Shown: positions 22,501-34,487 of the stretch, in pieces
Position numbering within the stretch: position 1 is the stretch's first letter
Layout of the letters: the number at the start of each line of letters is the position of its first letter
Assembly (NCBI GenBank): GCA_016098155.1
Contig: JAAAJB010000066.1
Coordinates: 24,330-88,329, forward strand
Source of the DNA: Actinomortierella ambigua
Lineage: Eukaryota > Mortierellomycota > Mortierellomycetes > Mortierellales > Mortierellaceae
DNA: 64,000 nt
Direction of reading: 5' to 3'
The notes under the pieces: model-generated
Told to the model about the DNA's origin: nothing
The model's input: only the letters and a program-made list of their open reading frames with translations
The model's database searches: none
Made by a program: the position numbers and the translations under genes

Positions 22501-25500
22501 CACCTTGATACCGACATAGCCCGTCTTGGGGATACGGGGCTCGGGGTAGGCCTCGACGGGGATGCCGAGCATGGCGTTGGTGGCCATCTCGATCAGATCC
22601 ACGTCCATGACCTTGGAGACAAAGGGCATGGAGCGCGAGGCACGCAGGTTGCACTCGATGACCTTGATCTCGTTGTCCTTGGCAATGAACTGGATGTTGT
22701 AGCAGCCCGTGACATCGAGGGCCTGACCAATCTTGGCCGTCGCCAGCTCAATCTTGCGGATCGTCTCGGGGTCCAAGTCCTGAGGAGGCAGGATCAAGGT
22801 AGCATCACCAGAGTGGACACCGGCGTTCTCGACGTGCTCGGAAATGACGTGCATGACCATCTTGCCGTTCACGGCAATGGCGTCCATCTCAATCTCCTTG
22901 GCATCCTCAATGTACTTGGAAATCACGACAGGGTGGTCGCGCGAGACAGCAGCGGCCTGGCCCAGGTAGCTGGCCAGATCGTCGGGCGAGTAGACGACGT
23001 TCATGGCAGCGCCGGACAAGACGTACGAGGGACGGACGAGCACGGGGTAACCGACGGTGCTGCAGAACTTGCCGGCCTCGTCGACCGAGGTCAGTTCCTT
23101 CCACAGGGGCTGGTCGACATTGATCTGGTCCAACATACGCGAGAACTTGTAACGGTTCTCGGCCGTGTCAATCATCTCGGGCGACGTGCCCAGGATCTTG
23201 ACGTTCTGGCGGTAGAGGGGCAGGGCAATGTTGTTGGGCGTCTGACCACCCATGGCAATCACCACTCCGGAAGAGGTCTCAATCTCGTAGATATCCAGGA
23301 TACGCTCCAAGTTGATGTTCTCAAAGTACAGACGATCGGCCTCGTCGTAATCCGTCGACACCGTCTCCGGGTTGTAGTTGACCATCACGGTCTTGATGCC
23401 GCGGTTGCGCAGCGTGCGGATCGCACGGACGGCGCACCAGTCAAACTCGACCGACGAACCGATGCGGTACACACCCGAACCCAGAACCATGACACCCTTG
23501 TCCTCGAACGTGATGTCGTGCTCGACGGCGTTGTAGGTCATGTACAGGTAGTTGGTGAAGGCGGGGAACTCGGCCGCGACGGTATCGATCTGCTTCACAA
23601 AGGGGCTGATGCCGGCATCGAGACGCAGACGACGGACCGACAGCTCGTTGCTGGCAATGGCTTCTCCGATCTGACGATCCGAGAAGCCGAGCTGCTTGGC
23701 ATGGCGGAGCATCGAGACGGGGACGTCGTTGAGGGTGTGCTTGGTCATGGCGTTATCGAGCTGAATGATGTTCTGAAGCTTGTTCAAGAACCACTTGTCG
23801 ATGTTGGTCAGCTCCCAGATGCGGTCGACGGTGTATCCCTGCTTCATGGCGTTGGCAATGGCAAAGATGCGCTGGTCGCTAGGGTTGGTCAGCTCATCCT
23901 CGATGACGGGGTAGCTCGACTTTGGTGCAAAACCGATCAGCGAGGGGTCGATGGCGCGGATGGCCTTCTGGATCGTCTCCTCGAAGCTGCGACCGATCGA
24001 CATGACCTCACCGACCGACTTCATCGACGACGACAGCGACTTTGAGACACGGTCAAACTTGTTCAGATCCCAGCGAGGCATCTTGACCACGCAGTAGTCG
24101 AGCGAGGGCTCGAAGCAGGCGCAGGTCACCTTGGTCACCGAGTTGGAGATCTCGTTCAGGGGGATGTTGAGACCCAGCTTAGCGGCAACAAAGGCCAGAG
24201 GGTAGCCTGTGGCCTTGGAGGCCAGAGCGGAGGAACGGGACAGACGAGCGTTGACCTCGATAATGCAGTACTCCTTTGAGAAGGGGTTCAGGGCGTACTG
24301 GATGTTGCACTCACCGACGACACCCAAGCTGCGGATGACGTTGACGGCCGTGGTGCGGAGCATGTTGTAGTCCTCGTCAGACAAGGTCTGCGAGGGCGCG
24401 ACGACGATCGAGTCACCGGTATGGATACCGAGCGGGTCAAAGTTCTCCATGTTACAGACCGTGATACAGTTGTCGCGGCAATCACGAACAACCTCGTACT
24501 CAATCTCCTTCCAGCCCTTCATCGAGCGCTCAATCAACACCTGGGGCGAGATGGCAAAGGCCTTGGTCGTCAGATCAGCAAGCTCCTCGTCGTTGTTGGC
24601 AAAACCGGAGCCGAGACCACCCAAAGCATAGGCGGCACGGCAAATGACTGGGTAGCCAATCTCGTGAGCGACCTCGATAGCCTCCTGCACGTTCGTCGCC
24701 GTCTTGGCCTGGGCAATCTTCTCGCCAATCGCCAGCATGCGCTGGGCAAACTCCTCACGATCCTCGGTGGCGATGATGGTCTCGATGGGGGTACCGAGGA
24801 CACGGACACCCAGGCCCTCAAACTCGTCCTTCATCTTGATACCGACACTGAGGGCAGTCTGACCACCAAAGGTGACGTAGATACCATCGGGCTTCTCGCG
24901 CAAGATGACCTTGCGGACAAACTCGGGCGTCACGGGCAAGAAGTAGACCTTGTCCGCCAGACCCTTCGAGGTCTGGATCGTGGCAATGTTGGGGTTGATC
25001 AGGACAGTGTAGATACCCTCCTCCTTCAAGGCCTTGATGGCCTGCGAGCCAGAGTAATCAAACTCACCGGCCTGACCGATCGACAGACCGCCCGAGCCGA
25101 GGACGAGCACCTTGCGGACGCTGACGCGAGGGTTCTTGATAATGGCCTCCTCCTTGGTGCCGCCGGGCATGACAATGGGGCTGAGCTTGCCAGACTCGCG
25201 GAAGTCGACAACGGACTGGATGAACACGTCAAACAGGTACTCGGTGTCGCGAGGACCAGGGGTCGACTCGGGGTGGAACTGCACGGAGAAGATGGGCAGC
25301 GACTTGTGCATGATACCCTCGTTCGAGCCATCGTTGGCGTTGACAAACAGCTCCATGAAGTTTTCGGGCAGCGTGTTGACATCGACAGCATAACCGTGGT
25401 TCTAATTGGAGAGGAATTTTAGGGTTGCCTGGTAAGTCGGGGTTTTGGACCACTCCAGAAAAGACGTTTCTTTTTTTTAAATCCCTCCGCTCTTTCGTTC

Positions 25501-27505
25501 CATAGGATCGACGTGATGGTTTCCCCTCCGTCGGCTGACTTTTTGGGATTCTCCTCCTCCTCATGCCCGCTCTACTGCTCCTATGTCCATCCAAAGGTTA
25601 TCTCTCCTGCAGCGGGGAAGCGGGGTGAAAAAGAGGGGCGGACTCTAAAATGTCGAGTCGGATATCCTGAGAAAAAAAATAAGAGAGGTAACTATAGTTC
25701 ACATACCTGCGAGGAGATGTAGCAGCGGCCCGAGATCATGTCGGTGCAGGGAATGTTGTGGCCACGGTTACCATACTTGAGCTTCTGAGTCTTGGCACCC
25801 GAGGCAAGGGCGAGCAGCTGGTGACCAAGACAGATACCAAAGATGGGAGTGCGGGCAACCTCGAGAGCCTTGGCCAGATGACCAATGGTGACGCTGGCCA
25901 TGACGGGATCACCGGGGCCGTTGGAGATGAACAAACCATCATAGTCCTTGTCGGCGTTGAAGTCGTAGTCCCAGGGAACAACCTTGACCTCGACACCACG
26001 CGACACGAAGCAGCGGAGCTGGTTGAATTTCTGTTTTTCACATGGTAAAAGTCGGGGTTGTTAGTCTCATGAGAATCGAGGCCACTCTCACTTTGATCAA
26101 CCAAATACCCCAGCACATCATCGTAGATATCACGATATTTTACCATGCCGACATCGACAGCGAGGATGCGGAGAGGCTTGCCATTGGGACCAAGGAGAGC
26201 CTTGGCAGGCTCGGGAGAGTAAATCTTGGGCTCCTTGAGCGAGACTGGAAGCAAGAAAAAATAATGCAGGCGAATGCAAGGAAGGGAGAAGAAGGTTTTT
26301 TTTTGGTTATTTTCGAGAGCCCGGCGTCTTTAGAACTGCAAATATTCCCACTCTCATTCATTTTCGCGCTGTTTTGGCGTGCTTTTGTTTTTTTTGTTTT
26401 GTTTTGTTTTTTCTTCATTCCGGTCGCTCACTTACCCTCAGCCACCAGGTTGCGATCGTTGGGATCGACCCAGTCCACATTCTGGTAGTCGGCCAACCAA
26501 GCGGGATCCGAAGGGCTAGCGGAAACCTTGGAAGGGCCGACAACAGAGGTAGGGAAGAGGATCTTGCCAAGCATAACACCCTTGGAGCGAATCTTCTTGG
26601 TCATGGCGCGGGTATCGATACCGTAGATGGCAGGGATGTTGTTCTCCTTGAGCCAGTCAGCCAGGGACGACGTGGCGAGGTAATGAGAATAGTCCTTTGC
26701 GTACTGGCCGACAATCAGACCGGCAATGTGGATCTCGTTCGACTCAAAGTACTTGGGGATGTCCTTGAGAAGCTCATCCATGGCCTCGCGCGAGGGGACA
26801 CCATAGTTGCCAATCAGAGGGAAGGTCAGAACCAAGAGCTGGCCGCGGTACGAGGGATCAGTCAGCGACTCGGGATAACCGACCATACCTTTGAGAGAGA
26901 GAGAAAAAATTGTGCGCAAAGGTTTCAATCAATCGTGAGAAAAAAAAAGAGAGTTGCACTTTACTGGTCCTGGACAAGGGGGGCCTGAAGGTAGGTCTCT
27001 CTCTCCCCCACACACACACCCCTCTCTCTCTCTTCTTCTTCCTCTTCTCCCGGTTCGTCCACTTTTGCTATCTTTTGTTTCCCCCATGGTATCTCTGCAG
27101 TGGTATGGTACATCCAAATCGGGCGCACAAACCAATACCCCGCACCAAGCACTCATTGGTCGCTGATCAAATCAGCTCCGCGATATGCAAGGGCGCGACC
27201 AACCATTATAGGGAATAGTAGAAGGCCACTCCCCCCTCCCCCGCACCTCCCTCTCCGTATCTCCCCCCTCCTTCAGCCCATCCGTATGTTCCTTCCAGGT
27301 GCAAGGCTAGCTTACCAGTCTGGAAGACGCACTCGCCGGAGATGCTCTCGGTCTCGGCACCAAAGGAGAAACCCTGGTAGGCAGAGCCGTCTTGGAGGAC
27401 CAACGTAGCGACTGTGTTTCCCTCGGGACTGTTAGGAGCCGTGACGGGAGCAAAAGGATAAGGAGCCTGTTGAGGCTGGGAAGGAGCTCGGACTTGAGAA
27501 GGCAT
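19596..27505 (-). CDS. URA2: Multifunctional CPSase-(inactive DHOase)-ATCase, pyrimidine synthesis
   Basis: Exons are 27505-27316, 26888-26436, 26244-26144, 26030-25707, 25401-19738 and 19616-19596, summing to 6753 bases in frame, 2250 residues. It catalyses the first two steps of de novo UMP synthesis. Residues 1 to about 430 form the glutamine amidotransferase, with Cys315 in FGICLGHQ and His399-Glu401 in QFHPE. The two-part carbamoyl phosphate synthetase follows, with [20 protein letters not shown] near 455 and [19 protein letters not shown] near 995. A dihydroorotase-like domain lies at about 1470-1850; its metal-binding HxH is replaced by NLQTF, so it should be inactive, as in yeast Ura2. 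A linker leads to aspartate carbamoyltransferase (about 1945-2250: [23 protein letters not shown]). The last exon codes only ILGKSF. All early introns lie in the amidotransferase region. UTP feedback inhibition is expected from the family. Confidence 0.95.
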
Positions 27506-29153
27506 GATGGATAAATAACGAAAGGAAAGAAGAGGGGATTATAAAATGCTGAAAAAACACGTCAAAGAAAGAAAAAAAAATGTACAAAAAAAATGCTGTG
27601 CCAATAGAAAAAAAAATACAGATCTCGAATGAGAGAGGAATGAAAGGAATGAGAATGACGAAAGAGGGAGGGTGCTGTCAAAAGAGGGGGGAATTAGAAG
27701 AAGTAAGTATACAATGGAGAAAAAAAAGTAAAAAAAACCACACGAAATGAACGAATGAAACCTTGCTTCTTCTGTGCGGGGAAAGTGTAAGGGCACAGAA
27801 GAAGAAGAAGAAAAAGAAAAAGAGAAAAAAGAGCGAAAGGGTGGGGGATATATACCTTTATGGCAGATGAAAGTCCGAACTCGGTGATCAAAATAGTGAC
27901 TGTCCTTCCAATAAGTGATTGTGCAACAAAGGGAACTGTCGCTGTTCCTGAATGGTCAAGACAGGATCGGATTATGAAAATGAAAAAAAAGAGGGCGCCC
28001 TCGCCTCTCACGCACACACACACACTACTCTCTCTCTCTCTCTCTCTCTCTTCCTATCTTGGTTGTTAGGTAGTGTACGTATAGTATGTAATAGTCGGGT
28101 GACTATCCTTGATTGTTGTGTGTACACACACCGTTTTCCTACGTTCAATTACAAGCTGTTCAGGAACTAAGGGTAAGACTTGCCCAGGAAACATTTTTGC
28201 AGACAACTGTTTTTGGCTTGCAATTGCAGTCAAGTGTAGGAAAGTGAGAGGCTTCGACCTATCACACGTCGAGGAATGTCTACCGCTGCTGCTGGCGGAA
28301 GTAGCAACGATCGGATCAAGCTTCACGCGAGAGTCCAACGGACCAGTGAAGAGCGGGCATTTCTATGCTCCGCTCTGCTCTCTATCTTTAGCCGCCACCA
28401 AACAAAAGTGGGGTCTCCCCCCAGCAAGGACTCTTATCCAGGCGTAGTAGCCGTAGTAACCATAGTGGTGGTGTAGCGGGTGTAGTAGGAGTAGGAGTAG
28501 GAGTAACAGCGGTAGTATGATGTAGCCTTGTCCAACAGCAACAGCACGAAAGATGTGAGAGAGAGTGAGTGTGTGTATCTGAGTGTACATGCAGCAGATT
28601 GTTTCACTCTCTCACGCTTCCAACGGATGCGTGATGCAAAAGAGATAAGAAATCTATCATACAAGATCCCTATGTACCATCCAGGTTCTGTATCCTAGAA
28701 CCGTAGAGGCTGAGACAGAGAAACAGAGAGACAAACACACCAAGGCTTTGGAATGCTCCTTCGATATCGTTCCACAAAGCTGATGATGATAGGTCAGGAT
28801 AGGAGCAAGCAGCGAGCAACGAGGAGGCCAAGCGAAAAGACTGTTAGGGAAAGTGGGGCGATTTGCTGTTTGTGGTGCGTTGGGGCCGATATGCATACAG
28901 CAGCAGCAGCAGTTGGGGTGCATGCGATGGCTCACAGAAGGAAGACAAGAGAAGAGGAAGAGGAGGTCGTGTGGTGATGAGGAGAGGCATGCATGTCCCT
29001 TCCTTTCTCCACTTTCCTGTCCCCTCCTCGTCCTTCTCCACTTTCCTGTCCCCTCCCCCTCCTCCTCGTCTTCGTCGTCGCCCTTCTCCACTGCTGTTGT
29101 TGTTTTGTATCCGGCCTCTTCATTGTCGTCTAATCTTCCGTGTTCTCTCTCTC

Positions 29154-29194
<41 letters not shown>

Positions 29195-30166
29195 CTGTCC
29201 GTCCGTCCGTCCGTCCGTCGTTCTCTCCCTCTGTTTGCTACTGCACTGTCCCTCTCTCCCCCTCTCCTCATTTGTAGGTTGATATCATTGTTGGTTTCAT
29301 GCCGAGCGGAAGAAATAATAAGAAGAAGAACAAGAAAAATAAGAAAGGAGATGGTGGCGCACTGATGCTCACCCTTGTCCCACATGGTTGGAACATTAGG
29401 GCCGAGGAGGAGAGACGAGAGTGTGTGTGTAGTTCAAGGGCAAATCAGAGCCACAGAAAGCACATGGGGCAACGCAAAATAGAGCTAGGAAAACCGCGGG
29501 CCCACAACAGCAGTAATAGCTGCTGCAGTAGCCAATGAACAATATTGGGTCAACAACACTCATATGCACTCTGCAACGAACCAAAAACGCGCTCAACCGT
29601 GCTGTGTGTTATCCCCCCCCCTTCTCTTTTCCCTCCCTTCCTCCCCTCCCTGTCTCACTGCGAGCTAGTACTAGTTAGTTGAGGCCATCTGAACCATGCT
29701 CTCTCCTCTCGCTCTCTCCCCTTTCTTTCTCACACAATTTTTTTTTTCCATCCCCCCCCCCATCCCTCTCTTTAACCTCATCTTGCATTCATTATTCTTT
29801 TTTTTTTCTCGGACATTTTATTACTCAGTCACCTCACCTTCCCGCCTCTTTTTCCTCTTTCTTTCTTTCTCTCTCCTGCTCTGTCTTGTTTGACTCTCTA
29901 GTGTGTAGATTCCATCTCCAACACTTCTTTGTCATCCTGAATTGCCCTTCTCGACGGAGAGAAAACAAAAGATCACCACATTGGCGTCCCTTTCCCGCCC
30001 CTCGACCTCCTCAGTCCCTACCGACGACGTGCCGGCCCCGTCCCTGCCAGCCCTGCGGTTCTCTCCGCTGTTTGACGACGTCGAAGGCACGACAACTGTA
30101 GTCAGGGACAGCAACGGCAGTAGGAGCAGTGGTACAACTAACAGCAGCGAAATTCGTCGCACGGCC
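27506..30166. other. Divergent spacer between URA2 and the PAK kinase gene
   Basis: This 2.7 kb should contain both promoters and leader sequences. It is full of simple repeats: CT runs near 28028-28050, the CTGT/CCGT tetranucleotide array near 29153-29219, and C/T-rich sequence at 29620-29900 that looks like a fungal promoter or leader. No TATA box, tRNA or supported open frame was found. Confidence 0.5.
29153..29219. repeat. (CTGT)n / (CCGT)n tetranucleotide array
   Basis: About 17 tetranucleotide units run without a break. The first part is CTGT and the last part mostly CCGT, so one base change seems to have spread through the right half. The array is non-coding and lies in the URA2-PAK spacer. 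Confidence 0.85.
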
Positions 30167-31487
30167 ATGCAGAGCAACAACTTTTACCACGACGCCTACA
30201 GCCACCAACACCATCCAAAGAACAAACAGGCTGTCAAGTCCGCCTCGCTCTACGGCGCGCCTCCAACATCGACCCTACCTCCCCCTCCTACTACTACTAC
30301 TACTCCTGCTCCTATTCCTTCTACTTCTACTACTACGACTACTACTACAACTCCTTTTAAAACTACAACTACTACGGCGACGACAGCAACACCGTCGACA
30401 TCACTCTCCTCGTCCTCGTCCCGCCGGTATCCGTTCCATCACCACCCACACAGCAGTGGGCCACAACGAAGCAACAGCACGCGCAGCACGACTAGCACGA
30501 TCAGCGGCATCAGCGCGATCAGTAGTAGCAACGGTTACGGTTACGGCAACGGCTACAAGTCGAGTGCCGCATCTTCATCAGCGGCGTCTGCAGCACTGCC
30601 CTCACGCCACCACTACAACAGCAACTACAACAGCAGCCATTGGGTAGTACCCCCTTCTTCGCTGTTGCCTACCCCTCCACCCCTCGCGCCTCCTCCTCTT
30701 CCTCCTTCTTGTTCTCCCTCTTCTTCTTCCTCGTCTTCCTCGTCTTCTTTTACCCACACTCTTCTTCCTCTTCCTCGCTCGTCCACGTCCACCAAGGCTG
30801 TATTGTCCACACCCTCTCCCTTCTCTTCGACCCCTTCCTCGTCCCCGACGTCTCCGTCCACGTCGTGCTCGTCCTCACCCTCGTCCACCACATCCGCTTC
30901 GAACGCCATGAGCCATCGTCCAAAGCACTTTTCTGGTAAGCATGACAATTCATTGCTCGAGAGAAACGAGAGAGAGGGAGAAAGAGAAAGAGAATGAGAG
31001 AGCAAAGAGAGAGAAGAGGAACAATGAGAGCAACTAGAAAGTTGCTCTCCATCACTCAGCAGCATTGCACAAGGTAGAAAGACGAAGAGAGTGGGAGAGT
31101 GAGAGAAAGAGAGTGAGAGAAAGAGAGTGAGAGAAAGAGAGTGAGAGAAAGAGAGTGAGAGAGCAACAACAGCAGCAGCAGCAGCAGAACGCCCCTCTTT
31201 TCTCTGACATGTCTACCCCACCCCCAACCCCCCATTGGACTGGGCTGGAGGGTCGGGTAGGACAGACAGTCCGGGTCAGCGATCGTTCGAGGAGGAGGAG
31301 GAGGAGGAGGTGGATGAGGAGGAGCAACCAAGCAAGCTCCTTTTCGCCTTTTTTTTTTCATACATGCACCCATCCTATCCCCACCTATCCCCCCATCCAG
31401 CAAGCAACCCCCAACATCTAATATCCAGCCAGCATCCATATTTGCTGATCCCACGTACTACCACCATTGTACAGACAGACACAGACA

Positions 31488-31522
<35 letters not shown>

Positions 31523-34455
31523 GCAACGCACAACGCGTTATTTTGTAAAATAGAAACATATGTTGTGTATGGACTGTACATCATCATCATCTCTCTCTGC
31601 TCTCAGCAACACTGTCCACCCATCCACGCTCCACGCCCTGGCAACACTCTCCTCGCATTGGTCCCTACCTCTCTTTCATTTTTCTGGCTCCACTCCACTC
31701 CACCCACCCACCACCACCACCCTCTCTTTCAGAGTGGTTGGTCTGGGTTTTGGCTGCTCAGCCCCGCTCTTTCAAAATCCTCCTCGACCCATTTTCAATT
31801 CCATCCATCCATCCATCCAATCCAATCCATCCAATCCATTCTCTCTTTCTCTCTCTCCCCTTTCTTCCCCCTCTTTCATTTCCCCTCTTTCATCCTTCCT
31901 TTCTTCATACTTCCTTCCTGTGTGTGCGTGTGTATTTGTGTATGCTCCCTCTCGTTCATTCTCTCCCCCCACACACAAAAAGTACATATACATCCACACC
32001 ACCCATATTATTGTTTGTTTCCACATCTTTTCATAACATTGTCTCCATCTCTGCCTTTTGCCTTTCCTTCTCATTCTGCTGCTCTCTCACTCATCCTTGA
32101 ATTGTCTTTCTTCATCCACTCTGTTCCTGTGTGTGTGTGTGTGTGTGTGTTTGTGCGTTCTTTATGTTGTTGCGTTTGCTGCTGCTCACTCTTGCTCTCA
32201 CCCTTTTTTTCCTTGTCTGCCACTCTGGACTCTTTGTCACTCTTTCTCTTTCTGCCGTATACTCACCGACCTTTCTCTCTCTCTCTCCTATTCTCTGCAT
32301 CCATACCATACCATCTCTGCTGTGACAACGTGCCCACCCTTTGTCCCCGTCCGCTGACTCGTTACCTCGCCGGTCTTTACCAACCTCCTGTTTTACTCAC
32401 TTCCCCCCCCTTGGACCCATCTCTCTTTCTCTCACTCGCACTCTCACTCTCGCCCCATCAATCTCCATTCCATCATCCTCTCTTTCTCTCTCTCTCCTTT
32501 CCTCACTCTCTACCTTTTCCTACTCCGTAAAAAAAAATTAACCCCACCCTTCCCCCCATCCTCTCATTTCTCAATTCTTTTTTTCTCACCCACCAATGCA
32601 AAACGCAGAGGGTCTCCGTCAGGCACCTCCTCCTCCTAAACCCTCGTCCACCTCAAAGTCTCTGTCGCTGCAGTCTGTGCCCCCTTCCTCCTCTTCCTCG
32701 TCATCATCCGCATTGCCTGCGTCGCCCCTGCACGACAACAACAACAACAACAATTTCAAAGATCCCGCCATGGTGAGCCATCGAGTGCCCCCGCCCAAAA
32801 AGGGCCCCCCTCCACCACAAAAACCCTCGCGCAGCCAGAACGACCCTTCGTCGTCCTCGCTCTACTCGATGGGCCATACCTCGCCCTCGCCAACGCCTCT
32901 TCGACACCACTCGCCACACGAGTCGCTACGGCCCAACCACACTGACAGCACTACTACCACTACCACGACTACCAGCAGCAATAACAACACCCTGAACAAT
33001 ACCAACAGTATGGTCGCCCACTCGTCGCCAAAATCCTCCTACCGTAACCATCACTATGAGCCCTCCGAGTACTCGTCGAACCGATCCACCTTCAAGGGCG
33101 TTTTCAGCAACATTGTCAGTTCCATGTCAGGTAAAAAAAAAACAAGAAAAAAGAACCCGCTGTACATACTCTTTTTTTTTTTTTGGCTGTGGATACATTG
33201 CAACTTCAATTGGCCCTGGATTGAAAGAACGACGGAAGACAAGGCGGAATATGTGCTCTTTTCTCTGTTTGTCTATCAGTCGGTCTGTCTGTTTGCTGTC
33301 TCCTGCTTTATCCTTGTTTTTTTTTCTTGCTTGTTTGCATCGGACAGACAGAGAGAGAGAGATCCCGCGTTGTATGTGTGTGTGTGTGTGTGTTGCTCTC
33401 TCTCTCTCTCTCTTTTTTTTCTTTCTTTGCCTCTTGTCACTCTTTGTAAAGTTGCCAGTGGGGGGGGTGAGTGGGGTGGATGAGGTGTTCCATCTGTCTG
33501 TGTGAAAAGAGTGACCTCGTTTTTGAGTTGCGGGGTCAGTCAGGTACATCGTCATCCGTCCCTTTTCCTCCCTTCCTTCCACCCCCCTGTTTCTACTAGC
33601 CCTCCCACCTCACCCCACCCTCCCCACGCGCCTTCAATCGGACAAGAAGAAGAACAAGAAGCAGAGGAAGAAGGAAAAAAAAAGATAGGAGAATCAAAGG
33701 AGAGGAGCATATCCATCATGAAGAGCCAAAAGAGAGCGTGGAGGAGGAAGAGGATGATGTCTTGTTGTGTGGAGGTCTATGTGGGGTAGGAAGAACGACA
33801 CCGGATGAGCATCGGACCCACCTGCCTGCCTGCCTGCCTGTCTGGCGTGGCGTGGTGTGGTGTGATGTGGTGCGGCGTGGTTTGGTGTGGTGGTGGTGGT
33901 GGTGGTGCCAGACCAACAGCTGGGTGCATCGTGCTCAAAAGAAACAACATCCATAACTTTGTCACACTAATAACGAGTGTCTACACCGACTGACCCGGCC
34001 CATGTCGCCACCTGTTTCTGCTCTACTCGACTATAGACCTGCTCTCGTCCGACAAGAAGATCGAGATCTCGTCGCCATATAATCCCGTCCACTTGACCCA
34101 TGTGGGCTACAATCTCGACACTGGAGAGTTTACTGTAAGTCTATCTGACCAGCCACAACAACAACAATACAACAACAACAACAACAAAAAACCAACAGCA
34201 GCAATAACATGAGCCAAAGTCAAGAGCCGAAAGAGACACTGTGCAGATGTACCATCCATACCCTCTTCTTTTTCGGAGAGAAGAGAGGGGGGGAGGAAGG
34301 GGAATACCTGTTGTGCAGCCATCTGTCGCTCTTGTCTGTGTGTCTGCCTGTCTGCCTGTGTGCTGTTGAGCTCTCACACCCCCACCAACTCCGCGGGTGT
34401 ATCTTCATCTCTTCTCATTCGCCAATGTCTGCCTTATTCACTTTTCTCTATCTTT

Positions 34456-34487
<32 letters not shown>

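Noticed and set aside
20536..24045. 1169-codon open frame on the plus strand, opposite URA2
   Set aside because: It is the mirror of a strongly biased coding exon. Stop codons are avoided on the other strand because of third-position C/G preference. The product is repetitive, Arg/Asp/Gly/Val-rich and has no domain.
24421..25422. 333-codon plus-strand frame opposite the URA2 synthetase
   Set aside because: Same antisense shadow of the URA2 exon; its sequence is low-complexity and matches no family.
29942..30166. Upstream extension of the PAK first exon
   Set aside because: The frame is open but has no ATG above 30167; the apparent start is a TTG. An upstream exon cannot be excluded but is not shown.
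31235..32530. 431-codon plus-strand frame in the PAK first intron
   Set aside because: It is a translation of CT-rich and tetranucleotide repeats (runs of Leu, Ser, Phe, Pro), without domains. It lies in a proposed intron or promoter region.
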